In this document: in pieces, positions 25,109-32,796 of the stretch
Layout of the letters: every line of letters begins with the position of its first letter
How positions within the stretch are numbered: the stretch's first letter is position 1
Assembly (NCBI GenBank): GCA_934466455.1
Contig: CAKSLF010000011.1
Location: 1 to 64,000, forward strand
Direction: 5' to 3'
Length of the DNA stretch: 64,000 nucleotides
From: an uncultured Oscillospiraceae bacterium
GTDB lineage: Bacteria; Bacillota; Clostridia; Oscillospirales; Ruminococcaceae
Program-made: the position numbers and the translations under genes
Notes under the pieces: model-generated
What the model saw: only the letters and a program-made list of their open reading frames with translations
What the model was told of the DNA's origin: nothing
The model's database searches: none

Positions 25109-25516
25109 ATGAAAAAAAGAATAATTGTTGTTTCGGCGGCGGCATTATGTGCCGCCGCCGCTCTCTTGTATATTTATTTAACAAAAAACGGAGCCGGAGC
25201 GGGAATCCCCTGCACATGGCATACTTTAACAGGGTATTGGTGCCCCGGCTGCGGAAGCTCAAGAGCACTTCGTGCGCTGCTCCACCTTGAATTTTATCAG
25301 GCTTTGCGCTATAACGCTCTTTTTACCGTTTGCGCACCGTTTGTCGGAATATACTTTGCGGTTGTGGCTTTTAGGTATATTAAATACGGAGAAAATGTTC
25401 CGGTAAAGCGAAAAATTCCCCTCTATCCTCTTTGGATACTTTGCGGAATTGCGATTTGCTACGGAGTTTTGCGGAATATTCCGGTGCTTTCTTTTCTTGC
25501 GCCGACAATGTTGTAA
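25109..25516 (+). CDS. DUF2752 membrane protein
   Basis: 135 residues with an N-terminal helix and two further membrane segments. The family signature is TGYWCPGCGSSRALRALLH near residue 42. Function unknown. It forms a unit with the preceding zinc-ribbon/CD225 gene. I see no convincing ribosome binding site other than TGCAATC-type sequence before the ATG, so it may be translated by coupling. Confidence 0.8.
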   Translation: MKKRIIVVSAAALCAAAALLYIYLTKNGAGAGIPCTWHTLTGYWCPGCGSSRALRALLHLEFYQALRYNALFTVCAPFVGIYFAVVAFRYIKYGENVPVKRKIPLYPLWILCGIAICYGVLRNIPVLSFLAPTML

Positions 25517-25558
25517 AAAATCCCCATTATTTGGCGGACGCCAAAAGCTGCGGTTTTG

Positions 25559-25587
25559 TTGACAGCCGCTGCGATAAGTTTTATAAT
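25559..25587 (+). promoter_or_regulatory. Consensus promoter of the cobalamin ECF operon
   Basis: TTGACA (25559-25564), exactly 17 bp, TATAAT (25582-25587). A full match to the sigma-A consensus. Transcription would start near 25594, just before the riboswitch. Confidence 0.9.
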
Positions 25588-25607
25588 ATAGAATAATGTA
25601 AAAATAT

Positions 25608-25760
25608 GCTTTGCGGGCATAGGAATGCGGTGAAAAACCGCAGCTGCTTCCTCAGCCGTAAGCGTGTACGCAGAGGCAATTATGCCACTGCTCCTTTTTT
25701 GCGGAGTGGGAAGGCTGCCTCTTGCGGCGGATACGCAAGCCGGAAAACTTACCGCAAAGC
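25608..25760 (+). ncRNA. Cobalamin riboswitch
   Basis: The closing stem GCTTTGCGG (25608-25616) pairs perfectly with CCGCAAAGC (25752-25760). Between them are the class hallmarks: AGGAATGCGGTGAAAAACCGC (split: AGGAA, GCGG-TGAAAA-CCGC), CAGCCGTAA, TGCCACTG (25683-25690), GTGGGAAGGC and the B12 box region AAGCCGGAAAACTTACCGC. The element is followed by an intrinsic terminator, so B12 should switch the operon off by premature termination. Confidence 0.92.
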
Positions 25761-25811
25761 TGCGTGAACTTCATTGGGTTCGGATGGATTTCGGGCAAAA
25801 GCTTTCGCTTG

Positions 25812-25840
25812 CGGTCCTTCGGTACGAAGGACCGTTTTTT
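25812..25840 (+). terminator. Riboswitch-controlled terminator (expression platform)
   Basis: CGGTCCTTCG-GTA-CGAAGGACCG followed by TTTTTT, between the aptamer and the first gene, 24 bases before its start codon. Confidence 0.9.
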
Positions 25841-25864
25841 AGTATTTTTTTGGAGGAATTTGTC

Positions 25865-26446
25865 TTGAAAAAGATTTTTGCGGTGCTTTTTGCGCTTGTT
25901 TTTCTGCTTTGCTCCTGCGGGGGCGGCGGAGATATTCCAAGCGGGGGAATAACCGGCTTTGACGATTACAACAAAGAGCTTAGCGAAGAGGAGCTTGCCG
26001 CCGCAATGAGCGGTGCAAATAACGAAATCGAAAACCGCCCGGATGAAAACATCTGCTATGTTACAATAAGCTGCAAGACGGCTTTGGAAAGCGGCAAGCT
26101 TTCCGAAACCATGCTGGAGCTTCTTCCGGAGGACGGAATTATCCTTGATTCCTACGAGGTGCGGTATGAGGACGGTGCCTCCGCCTTTGACGCAATCGCA
26201 GCCGCAGCAAAGGAAAATAAAATCCATATGGAGTATAAAGGCACAAAAAAGCTCCCGTATATCGAGGGCGCAGCCAACCTCTACGAGTTTGACTGCGGCG
26301 CATTAAGCGGATGGATGTACCGTGTAAACGGTTGGTTCCCCTCTTTTGGAATGGGGCAGTATAAAATACAGCGGGGCGACAGCGTTGAGCTTATCTATAC
26401 CTGCGACCTCGGAAAGGATGTCGGCGACAACTATATCGCCGGATAA
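25865..26446 (+). CDS. DUF4430 (transcobalamin-like) lipoprotein
   Basis: 193 residues. Signal peptide with lipobox LCSC (Cys18), a Ser/Glu-rich linker, then a C-terminal DUF4430 domain with SAFDAIAAAAKEN (about 120), SGWMYRVNGWFPSFG (about 150) and QRGDSVELIYTCD (about 170). DUF4430 resembles the C-terminal domain of eukaryotic transcobalamin, so it may hold B12 at the cell surface. The start is TTG at 25865, decided by GGAGG at 25852-25856. As first gene after a B12 riboswitch and before an ECF transporter, a role in B12 uptake is a strong inference. Confidence 0.85.
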   Translation: MKKIFAVLFALVFLLCSCGGGGDIPSGGITGFDDYNKELSEEELAAAMSGANNEIENRPDENICYVTISCKTALESGKLSETMLELLPEDGIILDSYEVRYEDGASAFDAIAAAAKENKIHMEYKGTKKLPYIEGAANLYEFDCGALSGWMYRVNGWFPSFGMGQYKIQRGDSVELIYTCDLGKDVGDNYIAG

Positions 26447-26455
26447 AAGAAAGCA

Positions 26456-27358
26456 ATGACGGAAGAAAACAAGAGAAAAACCGAATCCGGGCTTGCACTC
26501 TATCACCCGATAGTAAGCTTTGGGTATTTTGTTGCGGTAATTGCGGGTACGCTTCTTTTTATCCACCCGTTTTACGCATTTATTTCCCTTGGCTGCGCAA
26601 TAATTTTTTCCGCTCTTATAAATGAAAAAAAGACCTTTGCGGCAACTCTCGGCTTCGGTGTGCCGATGTTTTTGCTTGTTGCCCTTGCAAACCCGCTTTT
26701 TAACCACCACGGAGCAACCTTTTTGTTCTATATAGAGGATAACCCCGTTACTCTGGAGGCGGTTATTTACGGGATTGTTTCCGGAGGAATGATGTTTGCG
26801 GCGGTTGTGTGGTTTACCTGCTACAATACTGTTGTAAGCTCCGATAAATTTCTTTATATTTTCGGAAAAGCCCTGCCGTCGCTTGCCCTTGTTGTAAGCA
26901 TGACCCTTTCGCTTATACCGAGGCTGCTTTCTCAGGTTAAGGTGATTGCCGACAGCCAAAGGACCCTCGGCATGGATTGGAAAAGCGGAAGCATAAAACA
27001 GCGCATAACCTCCGGCGCAAGAATTTTGTCCGTTCTTGTAAGCTGGGCTTTGGAGGATGCGGTGACGACTGCGGATTCCATGCGGGCAAGGGGCTATGGT
27101 CAGCACAGGCGCAGCAATTTTTCAATTTTCCGCTTTGGAAGGCGGGACGGCATAATGCTTGTCGCAATAGCGGTTTTGCTCGGTGCGGAGATATATGCCT
27201 ATGCCTCCGGGCGGGGAACGATGATTTTTTATCCCACGACGGTGTTCCCAAGGCTTGACGCCGCCAATATTCTGCTTTACGGAGCGTTTTTCGCCCTCGG
27301 CATTTTGCCGTCGGCAATCCAGATAAAGGAGGACCGGAAATGGAAACAGTTAAAGTAA
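26456..27358 (+). CDS. ECF transporter transmembrane subunit EcfT
   Basis: 300 residues with about six hydrophobic segments. The coupling-helix signature SMRARGYGQHRR lies near residue 205 (XRG motif that contacts the ATPase), and the first such motif near residue 165 reads SQRTLGM. EcfT links the substrate-binding S subunit to the ATPases. It starts nine bases after the DUF4430 gene and overlaps the ATPase gene by 19 bases. Confidence 0.88.
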   Translation: MTEENKRKTESGLALYHPIVSFGYFVAVIAGTLLFIHPFYAFISLGCAIIFSALINEKKTFAATLGFGVPMFLLVALANPLFNHHGATFLFYIEDNPVTLEAVIYGIVSGGMMFAAVVWFTCYNTVVSSDKFLYIFGKALPSLALVVSMTLSLIPRLLSQVKVIADSQRTLGMDWKSGSIKQRITSGARILSVLVSWALEDAVTTADSMRARGYGQHRRSNFSIFRFGRRDGIMLVAIAVLLGAEIYAYASGRGTMIFYPTTVFPRLDAANILLYGAFFALGILPSAIQIKEDRKWKQLK

Positions 27359-29004
27359 ACGGCTTTGGTTTTACATATTCTCTGGGGACAAAACCGGCTC
27401 TCGAGGATATAAGCTTTACCGTAAACGAGGGCGAATTTATTGTTGTATGCGGACCCTCCGGCTGCGGAAAATCAACCCTTTTGCGCAGCCTAAAGCCCCA
27501 GCTTCGTCCGTTTGGCGAAATGCAGGGCAGCATTGAGTTTTGCGGAAAAAATATAAACGATATACCCGATGCGGAATCTGCGGCGCAAATCGGCTTTGTT
27601 ATGCAAAGCCCGGACGCCCAGATAGTTACCGATAAGGTTTGGCACGAGCTTGCCTTCGGGCTTGAAAATCTCGGCGTGCCGACCCATATAATCCGAAGCA
27701 GGGTTGCGGAAATGGCAAACTATTTCGGAATCCACACTTGGTTCAGAAAAAAGACGGCGGAGCTTTCCGGCGGGCAAAAGCAGCTTCTCAACCTTGCCTC
27801 CGTAATGCTTATGCAGCCAAAGCTGCTTATATTGGACGAGCCCTCGAGCCAGCTTGACCCGATTGCCTCTCGGGAATTTCTCGAGAATGTGCGCAAGATA
27901 AACCTCGAGCTTGGCACAACGATAATTATAACCGAGCATAACCTCGAGGATGTTTACGGGTATGCGGATAAGGTCCTGCTTATGGAAAACGGCAGGGCGG
28001 TAAAATATCTTCCGCCGCAGGAAATGGCGCAGTATCTTGCGGAAAACGAGCGGGACGGAATGTATAAGGCTCTTCCGACTCCGGCAAGAATGTACGGCTG
28101 CGTGCTCAAAGGGGAATGTCCTTTGAGCATTGTGGAGGGTCGCCGCTGGTTCAGCAGGCAGATGGAGGGCAAAGCCCTTCCAAAGCCCGTGCTCACCGAG
28201 GAAAAACGCCCGGAGGAAAAGGCGATTGATGTAAGCGAGGTTTGGTTCCAGTACGAAAAAGGAGCGGAGCCGGTGCTCAGAAATATAAGCTTTTCTCTCC
28301 GCAGAGGAGAGGTGTGCTCGATCCTCGGCGGAAACGGAGCCGGAAAAACCACAACCCTTTCCGTAATCTCGCAAAAAAACAAATATAATATGGGCAAAAT
28401 CACCGTTGCGGGCAAGGATTTGAAGAAATATAAGGGCACGGAGCTTTTTGAGCACAACCTTGCGGTGCTTCCGCAAAATCCTCAGTCGCTCTTTGTGTTT
28501 GAAACTTTGCGCAGAGATCTTGAAGAGGTGCTGCGCCTTCGGAAGTTCAAAAAGGAAGAAATTGAGGGGCGCATCGTGCTCATTTCCAAAATGCTCGGGC
28601 TTGCCGATTTGCTCGACCGCCACCCATACGACCTTTCCGGCGGCGAGATGCAAAAGGCGGCTCTTGCAAAAATTTTGCTTCTCGAGCCGAAAATTCTTCT
28701 CCTCGACGAGCCTACAAAGGGAATGGACGCTCTTTCAAAGGAAAATCTCGGGGGGATTTTGTGCGGACTTAGAGATGACGGCGTTTCCGTGCTCATGGTC
28801 ACCCACGACATCGAGTTTTGTGCAAAATATTCCGACCACTGTATGCTCTTTTTTGACGGCTACATTGTTTCGGAAGGCTCGCCGAAAAAATTCTTTGCGG
28901 ATAACAGCTTTTATACAACGGCGGCAAGCCGTATGACAAGGCATCTTGTGCCGAATATCATAACCTGCGAGGAGGGAGAGCAGCTTTGCAAAAGCCTTTG
29001 CTGA
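27340..29004 (+). CDS. ECF transporter ATPase, two fused domains (EcfA1-EcfA2 type)
   Basis: 554 residues with two complete ABC domains. Domain 1: Walker A GPSGCGKST, MQSPDAQIVTDKVWHELAFG (the EcfA-specific Q-loop), LSGGQKQLLNLA and Walker B LLILDEPSSQLD. Domain 2 (from about residue 290): Walker A GGNGAGKTT, LSGGEMQKAALA and ILLLDEPTKGMD. Both H-loops are present (TEHN, THD). The fusion removes the need for two separate genes. GGAGG precedes the ATG. Confidence 0.92.
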   Translation: METVKVNGFGFTYSLGTKPALEDISFTVNEGEFIVVCGPSGCGKSTLLRSLKPQLRPFGEMQGSIEFCGKNINDIPDAESAAQIGFVMQSPDAQIVTDKVWHELAFGLENLGVPTHIIRSRVAEMANYFGIHTWFRKKTAELSGGQKQLLNLASVMLMQPKLLILDEPSSQLDPIASREFLENVRKINLELGTTIIITEHNLEDVYGYADKVLLMENGRAVKYLPPQEMAQYLAENERDGMYKALPTPARMYGCVLKGECPLSIVEGRRWFSRQMEGKALPKPVLTEEKRPEEKAIDVSEVWFQYEKGAEPVLRNISFSLRRGEVCSILGGNGAGKTTTLSVISQKNKYNMGKITVAGKDLKKYKGTELFEHNLAVLPQNPQSLFVFETLRRDLEEVLRLRKFKKEEIEGRIVLISKMLGLADLLDRHPYDLSGGEMQKAALAKILLLEPKILLLDEPTKGMDALSKENLGGILCGLRDDGVSVLMVTHDIEFCAKYSDHCMLFFDGYIVSEGSPKKFFADNSFYTTAASRMTRHLVPNIITCEEGEQLCKSLC

Positions 29005-29693
29005 AAAACCTTCGCACAAAGGTTATGTTAGTGCTTGTGGTTCTGATTTTTCCGGCTGCTTTGGCTGCCTTTGCCCTTTCGGGAAGCAAAAACTATGCGC
29101 TTATAAGCTTTGCTATGGTAATAATGGCAATGGTGCCGTTTTTGATGCTGTACGAGATGAAAAAGCCCCAGGCAAGGGAATGGATTCCCCTTGCGGTAAT
29201 GGCGGCAATAGCCGCCGTCGGGCGGGCGGCGTTTATGGCACTTCCGCATTTTAAGCCGGTTTCCGCAATAATAATAATAACGGCAATGACCTTCGGACCG
29301 GAGGCGGGATTTCTTACCGGGGCGGTGGCTGCTCTTGCGTCAAACCTCTTTTTCGGTCAGGGTCCGTGGACTCCGTGGCAGATGTTTGCATGGGGGCTTA
29401 TCGGATTTATCGCCGGGCTTCTCGGAAGAGCGGGACTGCTTAAAAAAAAGTGGCAGCTTCTTGTTTTCGGAATGTTGACCGGCTATCTCTACGGTTGGAT
29501 TTTGAATATATGGACGGCAACGGGCTTTATGTATGAGCTAAGCTGGAAAGCATATCTCGGGCTTTGCGCAACAAGCTTTGTGCCGGATACCGTTCACGGT
29601 GTTTCCACCGTGATATTCCTTTGGCTGCTTTCCGACGACTGGGGCGCAAAGCTGCGGCGGATAAAGTACAAATTCGGAATACTCGCTTCGTGA
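28986..29693 (+). CDS. ECF transporter S component, predicted cobalamin-specific
   Basis: 235 residues with six or more membrane segments, including AVGRAAFMALPHFKPVSAII and FGPEAGFLTGAVAALASNLFFGQGPWTPWQMFAWGLIGF, which fit ECF S-component folds. It overlaps the ATPase gene by 19 bases; the TTG start is preceded by GAGGAGGGAGAG. The B12 riboswitch and DUF4430 gene make cobalamin or a precursor the predicted ligand. I cannot tell which known S family it belongs to from sequence memory alone. Confidence 0.8.
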   Translation: MQKPLLKNLRTKVMLVLVVLIFPAALAAFALSGSKNYALISFAMVIMAMVPFLMLYEMKKPQAREWIPLAVMAAIAAVGRAAFMALPHFKPVSAIIIITAMTFGPEAGFLTGAVAALASNLFFGQGPWTPWQMFAWGLIGFIAGLLGRAGLLKKKWQLLVFGMLTGYLYGWILNIWTATGFMYELSWKAYLGLCATSFVPDTVHGVSTVIFLWLLSDDWGAKLRRIKYKFGILAS

Positions 29694-29695
29694 AG

Positions 29696-29730
29696 AAGAA
29701 AAACCCACGCCTCTTCGGGCGTGGGTTTTT
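29696..29730 (+). terminator. Intrinsic terminator of the ECF operon
   Basis: AAACCCACGCC-TCTTC-GGGCGTGGGTTT followed by TTTT, directly after the S-component gene. Confidence 0.92.
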
Positions 29731-29824
29731 GTAAATAGGGCGCAGCGCAATCGGCTATGGAAAATTGCTTTTTTGCTCTTGACCGAGTGACGCCGTGCTC
29801 AAAGCATAAATGCGTGCTCAAGAA

Positions 29825-29864
29825 CAAAAAAGCCCCGTGCTCAAGTTCGGGCACGGGGCTTTTG
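29825..29864 (-). terminator. Intrinsic terminator of the orphan sugar-type ATPase gene
   Basis: Minus-strand hairpin AAAAGCCCCGTGC / GCACGGGGCTTTTTT. The intergenic strip 29795-29844 also holds three copies of the octamer GTGCTCAA. Confidence 0.88.
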
Positions 29865-29873
29865 CGCATTTTG

Positions 29874-31031
29874 TCAAACAAGGTTTTTTCCGGTTGCGGC
29901 ATCAAAAATGTGCATACGCCGCCCTGCAATATCAAGAGAAATGGAATCTCCGGGACTGAAGGAGCCTATGTCGGAGGCGTTTGGCACAATAACAACGGCG
30001 TCTGCGTCGCCGATGCTTACATGAAGATGAACATTGGAGCCCATCATCTCGGAAACATCAACCGTTGCGGCAATGCCGTCATTGGCAAGAACAATATGCT
30101 CCGGGCGAACGCCGACGGTTATGTCGCGGTCGGGCAAGCCTTGAGCACGGAAAATTTCGCAGGTTTCCTCCGGCAGGGGAATTATATGCCCCTCGAGCAG
30201 AACGGAATATTCCCCGTTCTTTTCAATAAGGCGGGCGTTAAAAAAGTTCATCTGCGGCGTTCCGATAAATCCGGCGACAAAGATGTTCTGCGGGTGGTCA
30301 AAAACCTCCTGCGGAGTTCCGGACTGCTGGATGCGCCCGTCCTTCATAATGACGATTCTGTCGCCGAGGGTCATTGCCTCCGTCTGGTCGTGAGTAACAT
30401 ATATAAAGGTGGTATCAACCTTTCGGCGGAGCTTTATGATTTCCGCACGCATCTGATTACGCAGCTTTGCGTCAAGGTTGGAGAGCGGCTCGTCCATAAG
30501 AAACACCTTCGGTTCGCGGACTATGGCTCTTCCTATTGCAACACGCTGCCTCTGTCCGCCGGAGAGTGCCTTCGGCTTTCTGTCAAGATATTCGGTTATG
30601 CCGAGAATTTCCGCCGCTTCCCGAACTTTTTTATCTATAATATCCTTTGGAGTATGGCGCATTTTAAGAGAAAACGCCATATTTTCGTATACCGTCATAT
30701 GGGGGTAGAGGGCGTAGTTCTGAAAGACCATCGCAATATCTCTGTCCTTCGGCGCAATGTCGTTTACAAGCTTGTCGCCGATATATATTTCGCCGGAGGA
30801 AATATCCTCAAGCCCGGCTATCATGCGAAGGGTAGTGGATTTTCCGCAGCCGGAGGGTCCGACAAGAACGATAAATTCTTTATCGGCAATGTCAAGGTTA
30901 AAATCGCTTACCGCAACAACGCCCTCCGCCGTATATTCAAGGTTTCCGGGGTTCGCAAGAGCCTTTTTCTTTTCGGCGGCACTCTCCCAAGGATAAACCT
31001 TTTTTACATTAACAAGTTTAAGATCAGCCAT
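29874..31031 (-). CDS. Carbohydrate ABC transporter ATPase, MsmK/UgpC/MalK type
   Basis: 385 residues. Walker A GPSGCGKST, Q-loop FQNYALYPHM, signature LSGGQRQRVAIGRA, Walker B VFLMDEPLSNLDA and H-loop THDQ, followed by the C-terminal OB/TOBE regulatory domain with VGVRPEHI. No permease or binding protein lies nearby. In Firmicutes, MsmK/MsiK-type ATPases encoded alone power several different sugar importers, so a shared-ATPase role is likely. The start is the ATG at 31031; the nearest AAGGAGG is 28 bases further upstream with a hairpin in between (see next feature). Confidence 0.9.
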   Translation of the reverse strand: MADLKLVNVKKVYPWESAAEKKKALANPGNLEYTAEGVVAVSDFNLDIADKEFIVLVGPSGCGKSTTLRMIAGLEDISSGEIYIGDKLVNDIAPKDRDIAMVFQNYALYPHMTVYENMAFSLKMRHTPKDIIDKKVREAAEILGITEYLDRKPKALSGGQRQRVAIGRAIVREPKVFLMDEPLSNLDAKLRNQMRAEIIKLRRKVDTTFIYVTHDQTEAMTLGDRIVIMKDGRIQQSGTPQEVFDHPQNIFVAGFIGTPQMNFFNARLIEKNGEYSVLLEGHIIPLPEETCEIFRAQGLPDRDITVGVRPEHIVLANDGIAATVDVSEMMGSNVHLHVSIGDADAVVIVPNASDIGSFSPGDSISLDIAGRRMHIFDAATGKNLV

Positions 31032-31068
31032 AAAAAAATTTTGCTGCCGGCGGCAGCAGCCTCCTTTT
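31032..31068 (-). promoter_or_regulatory. Far Shine-Dalgarno separated from the start codon by a hairpin
   Basis: On the minus strand AAGGAGG (31066-31060) is followed by a GCTGCC-GCC-GGCAGC hairpin (31057-31043) and then AAAATTTTTTT and ATG. Linear spacing is 28 nt, too long, but folding the 15-nt hairpin would leave about 13. No in-frame start codon lies between. The hairpin may tune translation. Confidence 0.5.
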
Positions 31069-31100
31069 GTATGTAAATCGCCTATATTACTATAATATAT

Positions 31101-31129
31101 AGTGTAACAAAGACGGGGATTTATTGCAA
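31101..31129 (-). promoter_or_regulatory. Candidate promoter of the MsmK-type gene with overlapping palindrome
   Basis: Minus strand: TTGCAA (31129-31124), 17 bp, TACACT (31106-31101). The inverted repeat ACTATA-ATA-TATAGT (31089-31103) overlaps the -10 and the start point and could be an operator. Confidence 0.4.
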
Positions 31130-31323
31130 ATAAAAAAAGCAAAATTAAGAAAAAGTTAATAGAAGAAAGGATAAACCCTAAAAAAACTCAGTTTCAATTA
31201 TTTACATACTATAAATATGTTATATCAATAATGCAAAATAGAACCACATAAATATTATAAATGCAACATATAACGCCTTGTGGATACAATATATAATAGC
31301 TATGTATCCCGGAGGTGAATATA

Positions 31324-31503
31324 ATGAGTGAAGCCCTTAAAATTAAAAAACGAGGCGAGGATTACCACAGAGTAGTCAGCATAAGAATCGGAGAAAACCT
31401 CCTCGAAAAGATAGATAAAATCGCAGGAGAAAGCAACCATTCCAGAAACGAAATAATAAATCTTATTCTCGAGCACGGCGTGGAAAATATCGAAATAATT
31501 TAA
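31324..31503 (+). CDS. Ribbon-helix-helix (CopG/Arc-type) small protein
   Basis: 59 residues. A short strand RVVSIRIGENLLEKIDKIA followed by SNHSRNEIINLILEHGVENI is the RHH pattern: strand, helix, turn with SRNE, helix. It would dimerise and bind DNA. The ATG at 31324 follows GGAGGTG. TATAAT at 31292-31297 is a likely -10. A second RHH protein with the same SRNE(I/L)I core is encoded at 44934-45116. Target genes unknown. Confidence 0.75.
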   Translation: MSEALKIKKRGEDYHRVVSIRIGENLLEKIDKIAGESNHSRNEIINLILEHGVENIEII

Positions 31504-31509
31504 CCGAAG

Positions 31510-31551
31510 AAAAGTCAAGCCCGACAACAAGAAGCGTCGGACTTGACTTTT
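31510..31551. terminator. Bidirectional terminator between the RHH gene and gapA
   Basis: AAAAGTCAAGCCCGAC and GTCGGACTTGACTTTT form a long stem with one bulge around AACAAGAAGC. It has A and T tracts suited to both strands. Confidence 0.85.
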
Positions 31552-31584
31552 AATGTTCAAAAAATATCCGCTTTTGGAAAAGAA

Positions 31585-32595
31585 TCAAGCTTTGTCAACG
31601 CCGTCAACATACTCGGTAAGCTTGAGAACATTGCAGCTGTAACCCCATTCGTTGTCGTACCATGCAACAAGCTTAATAAAGGTATCGGTAAGAGCAATAC
31701 CCGCTTTTGCGTCAAAAATGGATCCGTGAGAATCGCCGAGGAAGTCGCTGGAAACAACTGCATCCTCGGTATATCCGAGAAGACCTTTAAGCTCGCCTTC
31801 GGAGGCTGCTTTAACTGCGGCGCAGATTTCATCGTAGGAGGCGGGCTTCTCAAGATTTACGGTAAGGTCAACAACGGAAACATCAAGAGTGGGAACACGG
31901 AACGCCATACCGGTAAGCTTTCCTGCAAGAGAGGGTATAACCTTGCCTACTGCTTTTGCTGCGCCGGTGGAGGAGGGGATAATGTTGCCCATGGAGGCTC
32001 TGCCGCCTCTCCAGTCCTTTTTGGAGGGACCGTCAACGGTCTTTTGAGTTGCGGTAACGGCATGAACGGTGGTCATAAGACCTTCTTTAATGCCGAAGTT
32101 GTCGTGAATGACCTTTGCAAGAGGAGCAAGGCAGTTTGTTGTGCAGGAAGCGTTGGAAATAACCTTCATATCGCTGGAATAGGTGTTGTTGTTAACGCCC
32201 ATAACAAACATCGGAGCGTCCTTGGAGGGAGCGGTGATTATAACCTTGCGTGCGCCTGCGTCAAGGTGCGCCTGGCAGGCGTCTATGGTTTTGAAAACAC
32301 CGGTTGCCTCAATTACATATTCAACGCCGTCTTTGCCCCACGGAATTTCGGACGGCTCTTTGAAGCCATAGACATTTACTTCGTGACCGTTTACAATAAG
32401 CTTGCCGTCCTTTGCGGAAAGCTCGCCGTCAAATTTGCCGTGGGCGGTGTCGTACTTTGCCATGTATGCCATATAGTCGGGATCCACAAAGGGGTCGTTT
32501 ATGGCGACGATTTCAAATTTTTCGGGCTGTGCAGCCGCTGCACGGAAAACAAGTCTGCCGATGCGTCCAAATCCGTTTATACCGATTTTTATCAT
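31585..32595 (-). CDS. gap: Glyceraldehyde-3-phosphate dehydrogenase, type I
   Basis: 336 residues, normal length. NAD-binding INGFGRIGR at residues 6-14, catalytic SNASCTTNCLAP with Cys151, and NEWGYS near the C-terminus. It makes 1,3-bisphosphoglycerate in glycolysis. It is a single gene here, not joined to pgk or tpi. It is transcribed away from a HATPase gene; two TGCGTA-N4-TACG palindromes lie in between. Confidence 0.97.
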   Translation of the reverse strand: MIKIGINGFGRIGRLVFRAAAAQPEKFEIVAINDPFVDPDYMAYMAKYDTAHGKFDGELSAKDGKLIVNGHEVNVYGFKEPSEIPWGKDGVEYVIEATGVFKTIDACQAHLDAGARKVIITAPSKDAPMFVMGVNNNTYSSDMKVISNASCTTNCLAPLAKVIHDNFGIKEGLMTTVHAVTATQKTVDGPSKKDWRGGRASMGNIIPSSTGAAKAVGKVIPSLAGKLTGMAFRVPTLDVSVVDLTVNLEKPASYDEICAAVKAASEGELKGLLGYTEDAVVSSDFLGDSHGSIFDAKAGIALTDTFIKLVAWYDNEWGYSCNVLKLTEYVDGVDKA

Positions 32596-32678
32596 TGAAG
32601 ATAACCTCCCAAAATAATTTTTTACAGACCTAATTTTATTATATTTTGTTCAGGATAGCAATAATTTTGAAATTATTC

Positions 32679-32694
32679 TGCGTAAGTGTACGAA
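32679..32694. promoter_or_regulatory. Candidate operator 1 between gap and the HATPase gene
   Basis: TGCGTA-AGTG-TACGAA, an imperfect 16-bp palindrome. Its partner at 32728-32743 is perfect; the centres are 49 bp apart. Confidence 0.4.
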
Positions 32695-32727
32695 ATCGCA
32701 AATATTTTTGCCGCATATTTTGGTGAT

Positions 32728-32743
32728 TGCGTAAAAATACGCA
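32728..32743. promoter_or_regulatory. Candidate operator 2 between gap and the HATPase gene
   Basis: TGCGTA-AAAA-TACGCA, a perfect inverted repeat about 55 bp before the HATPase start codon. Confidence 0.45.
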
Positions 32744-32796
32744 TTTCCCAAAAACCCGGCTTTTAATAATTGTATATAAGCGAGGAAAAAATATAA

